A stretch of 64,000 nt of DNA from Belliella filtrata (GTDB lineage Bacteria > Bacteroidota > Bacteroidia > Cytophagales > Cyclobacteriaceae): positions 1 through 64,000 of the forward strand of contig NZ_JAKZGP010000013.1 of the NCBI RefSeq assembly GCF_022549775.1. Direction: 5' to 3'. Below the pieces are notes generated by a model that was given only the letters and a program-made list of their open reading frames with translations, was not told the DNA's origin and did not search any database. The position numbers were made by a program, and so were the translations under genes. Of the stretch, positions 1 through 7,376 are shown piece by piece. Within the stretch, counting starts at the first letter, position 1; each line of letters starts with the position of its first letter.

Positions 1-238
1 TAGCTACAGATTGCAACTCATCCTTTAAATTTTCACTATTTTCATAGACATGCTCAGTGTTACTGAGAAATTCATTGGCTTTATCAGTAAGTTTTTCATT
101 GAGTATTTTTATACTAATTTGAAAAAGTGTTAATCTTTCTGACATATTGGCTATAGTTCCTGTATGTGGTTTTTGGTCAAGTATAGCTTTTTGTTCATCA
201 ACGAGTTTATTTGTAAACTCTTGAAATTCTTCTTTCAT
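1..238 (-). CDS. Hypothetical protein, C-terminus cut by window edge
   Basis: An open frame of 79 codons starts with ATG at 238 and runs leftward off the window without a stop. It begins MKEEFQEFTNKLVDEQKA and is rich in Lys, Glu, Asn and Leu, suggesting a helical, perhaps coiled-coil protein. I do not recognise a family. Upstream of the ATG is an A-rich run (AAAAAAGAAAAT) rather than a strong Shine-Dalgarno site, as is usual in Bacteroidota. It lies in the gene-poor accessory end, downstream of a terminase-like fragment on the same strand, so a phage or mobile-element origin is possible but only inferred. Confidence 0.55.
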   Translation of the reverse strand, partial: MKEEFQEFTNKLVDEQKAILDQKPHTGTIANMSERLTLFQISIKILNEKLTDKANEFLSNTEHVYENSENLKDELQSVA

Positions 239-489
239 ATTTTCTTTTTTACAGTATTTCTGATTTTATTGGAAAAGGGATTAATTACTAATTCCTTTAA
301 ATGTCATTTTATTACTGGTCTGGTATCACTAGCCTATTGCCTTGATTTATTGAATCCTAATGATTACTGAATTTCACTACAAAGTTTATAATTGCTTTTA
401 TCTTAAAAAGATATCCATAATTAACTTATAGCCATTTGGCGTTTAGTTATAGTTTTTAGTAAACTTTACACTAATTTAAGAATTAGTTT

Positions 490-603
490 CTAAAATCCTA
501 AGTTAACATTCTTAAAATCTACCTTATCAAATTCTACATCTTTGTTTTTATCTCTGTTCGCTCTGTAAGTACCCTGATGTTTCTTTATTTCCTGTGGTAT
601 CAT
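490..603 (-). pseudogene. Short remnant resembling the N-terminus of a P27-type phage terminase small subunit
   Basis: A 37-codon frame runs from ATG at 603 to TAG at 490. Its start, MIPQEIKKHQGTYRANRD, resembles the N-terminal pattern of P27-family terminase small subunits (a short Leu/Ile-Lys stretch, then G-T-x-R-x-x-R). Intact family members are well over 100 residues, so this would be a truncated remnant; the frame does not usefully continue past the stop. It could instead be a real small protein or a chance similarity. The neighbouring genes are not recognisable phage genes, so the assignment rests only on this motif. Confidence 0.35.
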
Positions 604-819
604 TGTCTAAAAAGCTTAATTTCCTACTAGTTTAATAGGGGTATTTCTTAAAAAATTGGCATAGTGTGTTTGGGGTAGGGGTAAATGGTACTAAACATAT
701 CTTTAATCCAATATTCAACCCCCGTACCCCTTAATCAAAAAATATCCATTCATACTTAACTTATTTACCCAGTTCTGCTGCTTAAGTGGGATCTTAATCC
801 CAATTCATACTACTTGTAT

Positions 820-855
820 TTTATTAAAGGCAATACACAATTTATTAAAGGTAAT
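820..855. repeat. Two 15-bp direct repeats, 21 bp apart
   Basis: TTTATTAAAGGCAAT (820-834) and TTTATTAAAGGTAAT (841-855) differ at one base and are offset by 21 bp, two helical turns. Such phasing is typical of binding sites for a single protein on one DNA face (iterons, recombinase arm sites, repressor sites). No function can be assigned. Confidence 0.6.
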
Positions 856-964
856 TAAAGAAAAAGCAAGGTATTATATTGTTTGATAGCTTTTTGACTG
901 ATTAATATTTTGTAATTGATAATCAGTTTATTATAAGGAAGCGGGAAAATAATAGCTTGTAAAA

Positions 965-997
965 TTTGGAATTCAATTCTGAATCATACTACTTTTG
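965..997 (+). promoter_or_regulatory. Bacteroidota-type promoter candidate for the 1124 gene
   Basis: TTTG (965-968) and TACTTTTG (990-997) match the TTTG / TAnnTTTG consensus of the Bacteroidota primary sigma factor with a 21-nt spacer, slightly longer than the usual 19. Transcription would start near 1004 and leave a leader of about 120 nt that contains the palindrome at 1093-1108. Confidence 0.4.
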
Positions 998-1092
998 TAT
1001 CACATTGAAAGTCAAATAAGGCTTTAATGTACAGAGACACATAGATAAGAATAGGATTACCAAGGTGGTAATCAACTAGATGATTTTTAATA

Positions 1093-1108
1093 TGCAGTTT
1101 AAACTGCA
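1093..1108. promoter_or_regulatory. Perfect 16-bp palindrome, candidate operator
   Basis: TGCAGTTTAAACTGCA is a perfect 16-bp palindrome ending 15 bp before the start codon at 1124. Its position and dyad symmetry suit an operator for a dimeric regulator. Because the downstream protein ends in an HTH-like segment, autoregulation is a reasonable guess. Confidence 0.45.
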
Positions 1109-1123
1109 AAATCTTATCAAACT

Positions 1124-1642
1124 ATGTTTAATATAACAGAATCAAACAATCAATTCCAACCGTCTAAAGATGTAAATGCTCCTTATCTTATTGGCGAGGA
1201 AAAAGCTTTTAAACTAAATGGTAGTGAATTACTCTATCCGTTCTCAAAACCTGAACTTTGGGGGCATTTGATTAATCAAGGTGGTATTATTGTAAGTATC
1301 AGTGAATTAAAGATTGCTACAATTGACCCAGAGATTAATAAACTACAAGCAGCACAGGATTATCAGGGAATCATTGATTTCTTAACTAACATACTGAAAC
1401 CTAGTTGTAGAATTGAAGCAGCAAAGAAAGACATCTCAAATGCACAAGCACTCGTGGAAGGTACAAAAGCAGCCCCTGTTTACTCTTTAGTCACAAAGAG
1501 AACAATACATCAACAAAGCACAAAAGAAGGCTGGAACAACTCTAAAATAGCTAAAGAATTGGGTATAACATCACCTACTGTAAAAAGTGCAATTGCTAAA
1601 ATTGAGACTGAAATCGAAGCTGCGAAAGCTAAAGAAGCGTAA
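1124..1642 (+). CDS. Uncharacterised protein with C-terminal HTH-like segment
   Basis: This 172-aa protein has no family I recognise. Residues 136-160 (GWNNSKIAKELGITSPTVK and following) look like a helix-turn-helix of the kind found in sigma-region-4 or MerR/Hin-like proteins. The last 15 residues are Ala/Lys/Glu-rich and probably helical. The rest is soluble with no signal peptide or membrane segment. The gene stands alone between a promoter-like element with a palindromic leader and a clear terminator, so it is probably expressed as a single-gene unit. It is the last gene of the accessory end next to tRNA-Ser. It may be a regulator carried by the integrated element. Confidence 0.75.
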   Translation: MFNITESNNQFQPSKDVNAPYLIGEEKAFKLNGSELLYPFSKPELWGHLINQGGIIVSISELKIATIDPEINKLQAAQDYQGIIDFLTNILKPSCRIEAAKKDISNAQALVEGTKAAPVYSLVTKRTIHQQSTKEGWNNSKIAKELGITSPTVKSAIAKIETEIEAAKAKEA

Positions 1643-1654
1643 AGACACCAACAA

Positions 1655-1690
1655 GAAAAACCAACTATCACTAGTTGGCTTTTCTATTTT
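1655..1690 (+). terminator. Rho-independent terminator of the 1124 gene
   Basis: CCAACTA (1661-1667) and TAGTTGG (1672-1678) form a perfect 7-bp stem with a TCAC loop, preceded by A-rich and followed by T-rich sequence. It begins 13 bp after the stop codon. Confidence 0.8.
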
Positions 1691-1830
1691 TAAGGGAGAT
1701 CAGGATCAAGAAAACCCAATTTTTACTAGATATTTATTAAAAATCTATATAAATATATACTATCTGAAAAATAATTTAATCAAGCTAAAAGTACTAATAA
1801 CCTTGTGACTTATTTGTGACTAAGGAAAAG

Positions 1831-1873
1831 AAAAAACCCTGTAACTAACTGTTTTAAAGCTAATTACAGGGTT
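1831..1873 (-). terminator. Rho-independent terminator of tRNA-Ser
   Basis: On the minus strand AACCCTGTAATTA pairs with the arm ending TTACAGGGTT (plus 1835-1847 with 1861-1873), followed by six or more T. It lies just 3' of the tRNA gene. Confidence 0.8.
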
Positions 1874-1879
1874 CATATG

Positions 1880-1966
1880 CAGAGAGGAAGGGATTCGAAC
1901 CCTCGATACCCTCACGGGTATACACGCTTTCCAGGCGTGCTCCTTCAACCACTCGGACACCTCTCT
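1880..1966 (-). tRNA. tRNA-Ser (anticodon GGA)
   Basis: Read on the minus strand, the 7-bp acceptor stem AGAGAGG pairs with CCTCTCT and is followed by discriminator G, as is typical for tRNA-Ser. The anticodon stem-loop CACGCCTGGAAAGCGTG gives anticodon GGA. A long variable arm (TATACCC-GTGA-GGGTATC) and the T-arm GGGTTCGAATCCC complete a class II serine tRNA of 87 nt. CCA is not encoded. Its 3' end faces the accessory stretch to the left, the usual orientation for an integration target. Confidence 0.95.
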
Positions 1967-2127
1967 AGTTGAATTGGAGTGCAAAGAAAATTATAAATTC
2001 TTGCCCAAACAAGCTTTAAACACTTTTTCTAGCCAATCACTCCCCCTTCTCCAGGGGAAACAGAAAGACTAGAAAACAGCAAAGAACCTAAACTTCTAAC
2101 ATCAAGCTACTTAAATCAAAAACACCT

Positions 2128-3207
2128 TTAAGACTGCGTGGTCAAGGACATCTCTCCTGCTATTGGCGTGATCAGCTTTCTTCTGATATCGTGGTCACTT
2201 GGCTCATTGGCTAGCAAAAACATCAACTTGGTCACTGCTGCTTCTGTAGTAATATCCCCTCCACTTAGTACACCTATACGTTTCAAATCCTTACTCGTCT
2301 CGTACCTTCCTTGAATCACCCGACCACCATTACACTGAGATACGTTAAGGATAATCAATCCCTGCTTTACTGCCCGCTCCAAAGAGGCGATAAACCATGG
2401 TTCACTTGGACTATTTCCTGATCCGTAAGTTTCTAAAACCACACCTTTGAGCCCATCGGTGGCAAAGCAGCTATCCATAAGCTTCTCAGTAATACCAGGG
2501 AACAACTTCAAAATCATCACCCTATTATCTAGCCTATTGAAATATTTCAACTTCCTTCCTTCTTCAAAAGGCTTGATAGCTGCATAGTTATAATCTATCA
2601 CAATGCCAGACTCTGCCAATGGAGGATAATTTTCAGATTCAAAAGCATCGAAATGCACACTCTGTACTTTCTTTGACCTATTTCCTCTGAGCAGCATATG
2701 ATTGAAAAAAATACAAACTTCTGGCACAACTGGTTTTCCATTGGCTTTGGCAGTAGCAATTTCCAGAGAAGTCATCAAATTCTCCCTTGCATCTGATCGC
2801 ATCGCTGATATTGGAAGCTGAGCACCTGTAAAAATCACAGGCTTGCTGAGTCCTTTGAGCATATAGCTAAGCATAGACGCTGAATAGGCCATGGTATCTG
2901 TTCCATGAAGTACCACAAAGCCATCATAGCTATCATAATTTTCATAAATGATATAAGCCATATCAGCCCAGTGCTGCATATTCACATTGGAAGAGTCTAT
3001 AGGTTCGGGAAACGAGATCACTGTAATGGCAGCATTCATGCTGGTCAGCGTAGGAATCTTTTCCAGGATTTGTCCAAAATTAAATGGAACCAGGGAGCCG
3101 CTATCATCATAGGCCATGCCTAGCGTTCCCCCGGTGTATATAATCAATACTGAAGATGTTATTTCACTTTTTGCTGCTGTATTGAGTCTTACGATTTTGT
3201 AATTCAT
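2128..3207 (-). CDS. ansA: Type I L-asparaginase
   Basis: This enzyme hydrolyses L-asparagine to aspartate and ammonia. The 359-aa protein shows the two threonine signatures of the family: TGGT (25-28), containing the nucleophilic Thr near the N-terminus, and HGTDTMAYSASM (101-112), with the second Thr and its Asp. GAQLP (128-132) is also conserved. No signal peptide is present, which fits the cytoplasmic type I form found throughout Bacteroidota. Length is normal for the family. The start overlaps the tatD stop by 4 bp, so the two genes are translationally coupled and tatD is transcribed first. Confidence 0.92.
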   Translation of the reverse strand: MNYKIVRLNTAAKSEITSSVLIIYTGGTLGMAYDDSGSLVPFNFGQILEKIPTLTSMNAAITVISFPEPIDSSNVNMQHWADMAYIIYENYDSYDGFVVLHGTDTMAYSASMLSYMLKGLSKPVIFTGAQLPISAMRSDARENLMTSLEIATAKANGKPVVPEVCIFFNHMLLRGNRSKKVQSVHFDAFESENYPPLAESGIVIDYNYAAIKPFEEGRKLKYFNRLDNRVMILKLFPGITEKLMDSCFATDGLKGVVLETYGSGNSPSEPWFIASLERAVKQGLIILNVSQCNGGRVIQGRYETSKDLKRIGVLSGGDITTEAAVTKLMFLLANEPSDHDIRRKLITPIAGEMSLTTQS

Positions 3208-3989
3208 GGCTGAAAACTATGAAAGATATTTTGGGTGTTATATTGGGTAATTTTTGATACTTCTTCTAATGTCGTCTCACAGAGGTCTGCCACCCGCTGT
3301 GCGATTACTGGAATATATTCTGGAGAATTTCGTTTTCCTCTATGAGGCACTGGAGCCAAATATGGCCCATCAGTTTCGAGGACGAGGTTTTCTAAACCTA
3401 TCTCCCGAAGTACTTGATCCAGCCCTCCATTTTTATAGGTAGACACACCTCCGATTCCCAGCAGGAAGCCAAGGTCTGTGATCTGCTTGGCTTGGGCTAC
3501 TGATCCTGTGAAACAATGAAAGATCCCTTTTAAGTTCGCATCTTTGGCTTCTTGAATCAAGGAAATTGTTTCATCCATTGACTCTCTACAATGCAATATC
3601 AATGGCCATTTTTTATCTTTTGCCCATTGAATCTGGATCTTTAAAGCCTCTTTTTGTTGCTCGAAATAAGTCTTGTCCCAATACAAGTCTAGCCCTGTCT
3701 CTCCTATCCCAGCAAATTCACGCTTTGAAATCCAATCTTCCATTACATAGAGCTCCTTTTCAAAGTCTTTCTTCACATCACATGGATGTAGTCCCATCAT
3801 GGGTAGGCATTGAGTGGGATGATTTGCTTCTACTTCAAGCATGGCATCTATGGTTGTCACATCGACATTGGGCATGTAGATCTTGGAAACTCCAGCTTCA
3901 AATGTCCTCCGAATTACATCTTCCCGATCTGAATCATATTTTTCTGAATAGATATGAGCATGCGTGTCGGAAAATTGATTTGAATCCAT
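3204..3989 (-). CDS. TatD family metal-dependent deoxyribonuclease/hydrolase
   Basis: This 261-aa amidohydrolase-fold protein carries the TatD metal ligands: H10 and H12 in DTHAH, E97 in GETGLD, H133 in LHCRE, H158 in FHCF, and D207 in ETDGPY. H68 lies in the conserved GLHP segment. TatD-type enzymes are cytoplasmic Mg-dependent 3'-5' DNA exonucleases or related hydrolases involved in DNA repair and turnover; the substrate of this copy cannot be told from sequence. Its stop overlaps the ansA start (ATGA), so it is the first gene of a two-gene unit. About 60 bp separate it from the glycosyltransferase gene upstream. Confidence 0.9.
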   Translation of the reverse strand: MDSNQFSDTHAHIYSEKYDSDREDVIRRTFEAGVSKIYMPNVDVTTIDAMLEVEANHPTQCLPMMGLHPCDVKKDFEKELYVMEDWISKREFAGIGETGLDLYWDKTYFEQQKEALKIQIQWAKDKKWPLILHCRESMDETISLIQEAKDANLKGIFHCFTGSVAQAKQITDLGFLLGIGGVSTYKNGGLDQVLREIGLENLVLETDGPYLAPVPHRGKRNSPEYIPVIAQRVADLCETTLEEVSKITQYNTQNIFHSFQP

Positions 3990-4049
3990 GATGTAAGTTA
4001 ATAAATAAATGCAAAACCTTCACTTGCCTGTAGCACTCAGGTAAAGTGA

Positions 4050-5198
4050 TCAATACCTTCTACCTTTCCAAGTAGTATTCGAGGGCCAAAAATAACAAAC
4101 TATCGTCGCCCATGCTGTAAAAAGATAATATATTTCAAATAAGATTAAGTTGAGCAAACTTACCTTCTGCCCTAGCTTTCTTTGGATAAGGATAATAAAA
4201 AAGGATTGCATGCACCATTTGGCAAACCAAAACAGCCAGCCTAAAAACACATAATTGATTAGTAAAAGAATAACAAGAGGAAGAAAAAGCGCTTGCAATG
4301 CCAGCAGTAATTTCAATTTGAAAGGTAGCCTCATAGCTCCATACATCCACCTTTTGCGCTGCATCAATAAAGCTGCAAAACTACGCTCTGCCTGGGTTGT
4401 GACCATATTTTCTTGGCTCACCAAATGAATTGCCTCAAAACCCTTTGCATGTATTGCCTTGGCTATTTGAAAATCTTCCGTCATCGAAAAACCTACTTCA
4501 CCGAACCCACCTACTGACAAATAAGCCTCTTTAGAAATAAGCATGTTATTGCCCATGGTAGTCACCTGCTGACCAGTGTCTGATAGTACCTTGACCATTC
4601 CAAGGGTAAATAACCAATCTATATTTTGCATCTTCGCCAAAAACCCCAATCCTTCTACCTGAGTAATTCCAGTTACTAGCCCTCGTGGTTTTTGCTTTTT
4701 AAATCGCTTTTTGACTTTATCATCCCCTTCTATAGTGGCAGCATTTACCATACTTTTCACCCACGACCCTGGTACAATACAATCTGCATCTGTAAAAAGC
4801 AGGTATTCTCCTGAAGCATTCGGTATCATTTGAGCTAAAGCATTTGCTTTGCCATTGACAGCCTTATTTTCTATGTAAGATTCTATGCTTACCAACTGTG
4901 CATAAGGCTTACCATCAATCCATTGCTTAAGAATTTCTCCAGTATTATCCTCACTGTGATCATCAGCTAAAATAATTTCAAGTTGGTCGCTGGGATAGTC
5001 TATTTTTTCAAAAGCATGCAAGCAAGCTTGTAAAATTTTTGATTCATTGCGCGCTACCATGAGTATGGTGACTTTTGGCCATGTTTCATGAAGTTTCGCC
5101 GGGTAGCCACGGAAATTTGTACTCCACAAAATGATCAGAAACAAAAGCTGAGTTAATACTAACATCACCCCTATAATTTCGATAGCCACAAGTGTCAT
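4050..5198 (-). CDS. Membrane glycosyltransferase, family 2 (NodC/chitin-synthase-like)
   Basis: A 382-aa processive-type GT2 enzyme. One N-terminal membrane helix (about 3-26) precedes a GT-A domain with ADDHSED (78-84), the metal-binding DAD (137-139), TED (240-242), and QRKRW (280-284), the Q/RxxRW motif of polymerising GT2 enzymes. Two to three membrane helices follow (about 295-380). This architecture is that of hyaluronan, chitin and poly-GlcNAc synthases, so synthesis of a surface polysaccharide from a UDP-sugar is likely; the sugar is unknown. The start overlaps the stop of the NodB-type deacetylase gene by 4 bp, arguing that the two act on the same product. Confidence 0.88.
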   Translation of the reverse strand: MTLVAIEIIGVMLVLTQLLFLIILWSTNFRGYPAKLHETWPKVTILMVARNESKILQACLHAFEKIDYPSDQLEIILADDHSEDNTGEILKQWIDGKPYAQLVSIESYIENKAVNGKANALAQMIPNASGEYLLFTDADCIVPGSWVKSMVNAATIEGDDKVKKRFKKQKPRGLVTGITQVEGLGFLAKMQNIDWLFTLGMVKVLSDTGQQVTTMGNNMLISKEAYLSVGGFGEVGFSMTEDFQIAKAIHAKGFEAIHLVSQENMVTTQAERSFAALLMQRKRWMYGAMRLPFKLKLLLALQALFLPLVILLLINYVFLGWLFWFAKWCMQSFFIILIQRKLGQKVSLLNLILFEIYYLFTAWATIVCYFWPSNTTWKGRRY

Positions 5199-5821
5199 AG
5201 GGTGTCAGTTTGGAAATGATTTTGTTTGACAAACTCCAAATATGGTCCCAAAACTTGTTGTAGAATCGGAAAAGCCTTTGGTTGATCATGAAATACAATC
5301 ACTGAGCCATTTCGAGTATATTTCTTCGTTTTTACCAAGCAGGTATCGCTAGATTGATCCTTATCATAGTCTCCAGATAGGACATCCCACATTACTAGCT
5401 CCATTTCGGATTTGATTTTTTCATACTGGCTTTTCTTCAATCTCCCATAGGGTGGCCTAAAGCAACGTACATCAATCCCCAATATAGATGAAATGATTTC
5501 GTGACATTTTTGAATATCTGCCAAGTAAAGCTCATCCTTGGTTTTGAAACCATTGAGGTGATGAAAAGTGTGATTACCTACTGCATGTCCTTCATTTAGT
5601 ACACGCTGTGCTAGTTGAGGATACTTGCGGATGTTATCTCCAACCATGAAAAATGTAGCCTTCATTTCAAAGGACTTAAGCATGTCCAACACATAATCTG
5701 TCACTCCTGGAACTGGCCCATCATCAAAAGTCAAATAGATTTTATTGACATCCCTAGATTTGTTCCAAGTGAAACCCTTGAACAACCTAGGTATTATGCT
5801 TGGAACATGGTGTATGACCAT
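5195..5821 (-). CDS. Polysaccharide deacetylase (NodB homology domain)
   Basis: A 208-aa protein consisting almost wholly of a NodB/CE4 domain. Motif 1 is TFDDGP (31-36) with catalytic base and metal Asp, motif 2 is HTFHH (84-88) with the two metal His, motif 3 is RPPYG (122-126), and VIVFHD (174-179) supplies the late His. These enzymes remove N- or O-acetyl groups from chitin-like or other glycans. No signal peptide is evident, so it may act on nascent chains or lipid-linked oligosaccharides at the cytoplasmic side, or use an unrecognised export route. It is coupled by overlap to the GT2 gene downstream and follows the phosphatase gene by 3 bp. Confidence 0.92.
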   Translation of the reverse strand: MVIHHVPSIIPRLFKGFTWNKSRDVNKIYLTFDDGPVPGVTDYVLDMLKSFEMKATFFMVGDNIRKYPQLAQRVLNEGHAVGNHTFHHLNGFKTKDELYLADIQKCHEIISSILGIDVRCFRPPYGRLKKSQYEKIKSEMELVMWDVLSGDYDKDQSSDTCLVKTKKYTRNGSVIVFHDQPKAFPILQQVLGPYLEFVKQNHFQTDTL

Positions 5822-5824
5822 AGT

Positions 5825-7039
5825 TTATTGGAATCTTAAGCTAAGCAATGTGATATCATCAGTCTTACCATTCCCGTTGGAAAAAGCATCAAGTTCTTTG
5901 AAAAATCCTTCATGAAAAACATCAGGATCTTCACACAATTTGGTTTTGATGTATTTTTCAAATCGCTCATCTCCATATTCTTCTCCCTCCAGGTTAAAAC
6001 TCTCTGTCAAGCCATCGGTATACAGGTGAATATTGAATCCCTTGAGATGCTCCCTTTTCCCAACCTCCAAAAATGGTAATTCTTCAAAAGCCCCAAGTAT
6101 AGTCGTGCCAGCTTGTAGCAATTCACTCCTCATCTCTGCTTCCCAACACAGGACAGGAGAATTATGCCCTGCATTGACATAGCTTAGCGATCTTTCTTTG
6201 TAATTGTAGTGCCCTAAGAAAAAGGTAATAAATCGCTCTCCTTTCGTATTGTCAAAGATAGTGAAGTTCAATTGCTCGACGATCATTTTGAGATCAGACG
6301 TACTTCGCAGTAAGGTCCTAAGTGCCGCCTGAAAATTGGACATGAGCAAAGCAGCGGGCATACCTTTACCTGAGACGTCCGCGATACAGAAAAATACCTC
6401 CTCTTCAGACTTCCAGATCAGGTCATAGTAATCTCCTCCTACTGTAGAATGCGGAATGTATGTCACCTTGGCTTTCAATTTCCCATCTTGAGGAAGAACA
6501 GCTGGAAAAAGCATCTTTTGTACATTTGATGCGATTTCAACTTCTTTTTTGAGGCGCTCTTGTTCAAGTTGGCGCTTAGCAAACCTTTTATTTTCTAATG
6601 CCACCACCAGGATGTTGGCAAGTGCTTGGGTAAAATCCAAGTCCAATTCAGCTTCTTCATCTTTTCTTTTCAGAAAAAGTACGGCAAGCATTTTGTCTTT
6701 GTGATACACGGGCAAGTATGTCGCCAATTCATCGAAAGAGTATCCTTCATCAACCACAATATTGAGTGATCCTTGAGACTTATCATCTTGAATCTTGTCC
6801 AAAGGTATCAGCTCTGGCACCTTGGATTTGATACCGTGAATGATGCTGAGATTATAGCCTTCTTGGCTGATCACATACAGCACGATAGAGCGAATATTGA
6901 GGTGAACTAAACAAGTAAACTTGAAGATATTAAGCAATACTGATGAAGGTTTGTTTTCATTGATTGCCTGGGTGATTTCAAGCAGTGCCTTTAGCTCTAA
7001 TTCCTTCCTTTGATATTTTACTGTTTCTGTCGTCAACAC
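5825..7039 (-). CDS. GAF / PP2C-type (RsbU/SpoIIE) serine phosphatase
   Basis: A 404-aa soluble protein. Residues about 20-150 look like a GAF sensor, 150-172 form a charged coiled-coil linker, and about 190-404 are a SpoIIE-type PP2C phosphatase with the metal sites GGDYYD (201-206) and DVSGKGMPAALLMS (221-234), then NAGHNSP and GKTDDITLL near the end. Such proteins dephosphorylate STAS-domain anti-anti-sigma factors in partner-switching systems. No STAS or kinase gene is in this window. The start is GTG; no ATG fits better. It is 3 bp from the deacetylase and 9 bp from the small gene upstream, so it belongs to the glycan-synthesis operon and may control it post-translationally. Confidence 0.88.
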   Translation of the reverse strand: MLTTETVKYQRKELELKALLEITQAINENKPSSVLLNIFKFTCLVHLNIRSIVLYVISQEGYNLSIIHGIKSKVPELIPLDKIQDDKSQGSLNIVVDEGYSFDELATYLPVYHKDKMLAVLFLKRKDEEAELDLDFTQALANILVVALENKRFAKRQLEQERLKKEVEIASNVQKMLFPAVLPQDGKLKAKVTYIPHSTVGGDYYDLIWKSEEEVFFCIADVSGKGMPAALLMSNFQAALRTLLRSTSDLKMIVEQLNFTIFDNTKGERFITFFLGHYNYKERSLSYVNAGHNSPVLCWEAEMRSELLQAGTTILGAFEELPFLEVGKREHLKGFNIHLYTDGLTESFNLEGEEYGDERFEKYIKTKLCEDPDVFHEGFFKELDAFSNGNGKTDDITLLSLRFQ

Positions 7040-7048
7040 GGATTCTTA

Positions 7049-7300
7049 TTAAATGGTATTATGATCCATTAGCCCTTTTTTGGTAGCGAGGTAATAGTAA
7101 TCCACACCTTGATTTGGCAAGTCTACATCATTAAAAACCTCTTCATCTGGACTTGCAAGACACTTGATATAGCCTTGATCATACAGAGACTGCAAGGTAG
7201 ACAAAAGTACATCATCCTCCCAATCCAATGCATCTTTCAAGTAGTTGTAGTGCTGTACAAAGTACAGCTCATCTAACAAATCAAATTCTTTGGTAGTCAT
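7049..7300 (-). CDS. Conserved-looking small protein, unknown function
   Basis: An 83-aa acidic protein I do not recognise. The pattern LLDELYFVQHYNYLKDAL ... LLSTLQSLYDQGYIKCL ... YYYLATKKGLMDH resembles a small winged-helix fold: a turn between two helices, then a wing with a Tyr-rich beta hairpin. It could therefore bind DNA or protein, but this is inference. Its ATG at 7300 is followed after 9 bp by the phosphatase gene, making co-transcription very likely. The upstream glycosyltransferase ends 76 bp away. Confidence 0.75.
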   Translation of the reverse strand: MTTKEFDLLDELYFVQHYNYLKDALDWEDDVLLSTLQSLYDQGYIKCLASPDEEVFNDVDLPNQGVDYYYLATKKGLMDHNTI

Positions 7301-7376
7301 TGGTTATAATTTTAAAGTAAAATTATGGTTTTTTGATAGACTATACAGGATTTTTGGAATATTTAAGAGTATATAC

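Larger units (their letters stand above)
803..1000. repeat. Dispersed repeat of a TCATACTACTT motif
   Basis: TCATACTACTTGTAT (805-819) recurs as TCATACTACTTTTGTAT at 984-1000. The second copy overlaps the promoter-like -7 element of the gene at 1124, suggesting a regulatory or recombination-protein site, which is an inference. Confidence 0.4.
604..1123. other. Gene-free AT-rich accessory stretch
   Basis: I see no convincing coding frame on either strand over these 520 bases. What it does hold is listed separately: a repeated TCATACTACTT motif, two 15-bp direct repeats set 21 bp apart, a promoter-like element and a 16-bp palindrome in front of the gene at 1124. There are also G/C-run clusters around 673-686 and 720-731 that could pair weakly. 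Confidence 0.5.

Noticed and set aside
164-370. 68-codon rightward frame rich in Phe/Leu/Ile
   Set aside because: Low-complexity AT-driven frame that overlaps the better-supported leftward frame at 1-238; no start signal or family resemblance.
1587-1808. 73-codon rightward frame overlapping the end of the 1124 gene
   Set aside because: It runs through the clear terminator at 1655-1690 and has the composition of an out-of-frame shadow.
1-1879. Second copy of the tRNA-Ser 3' end (attachment site)
   Set aside because: I looked for the T-arm and acceptor sequence and saw no repeat in the window; the partner site, if any, is further left.
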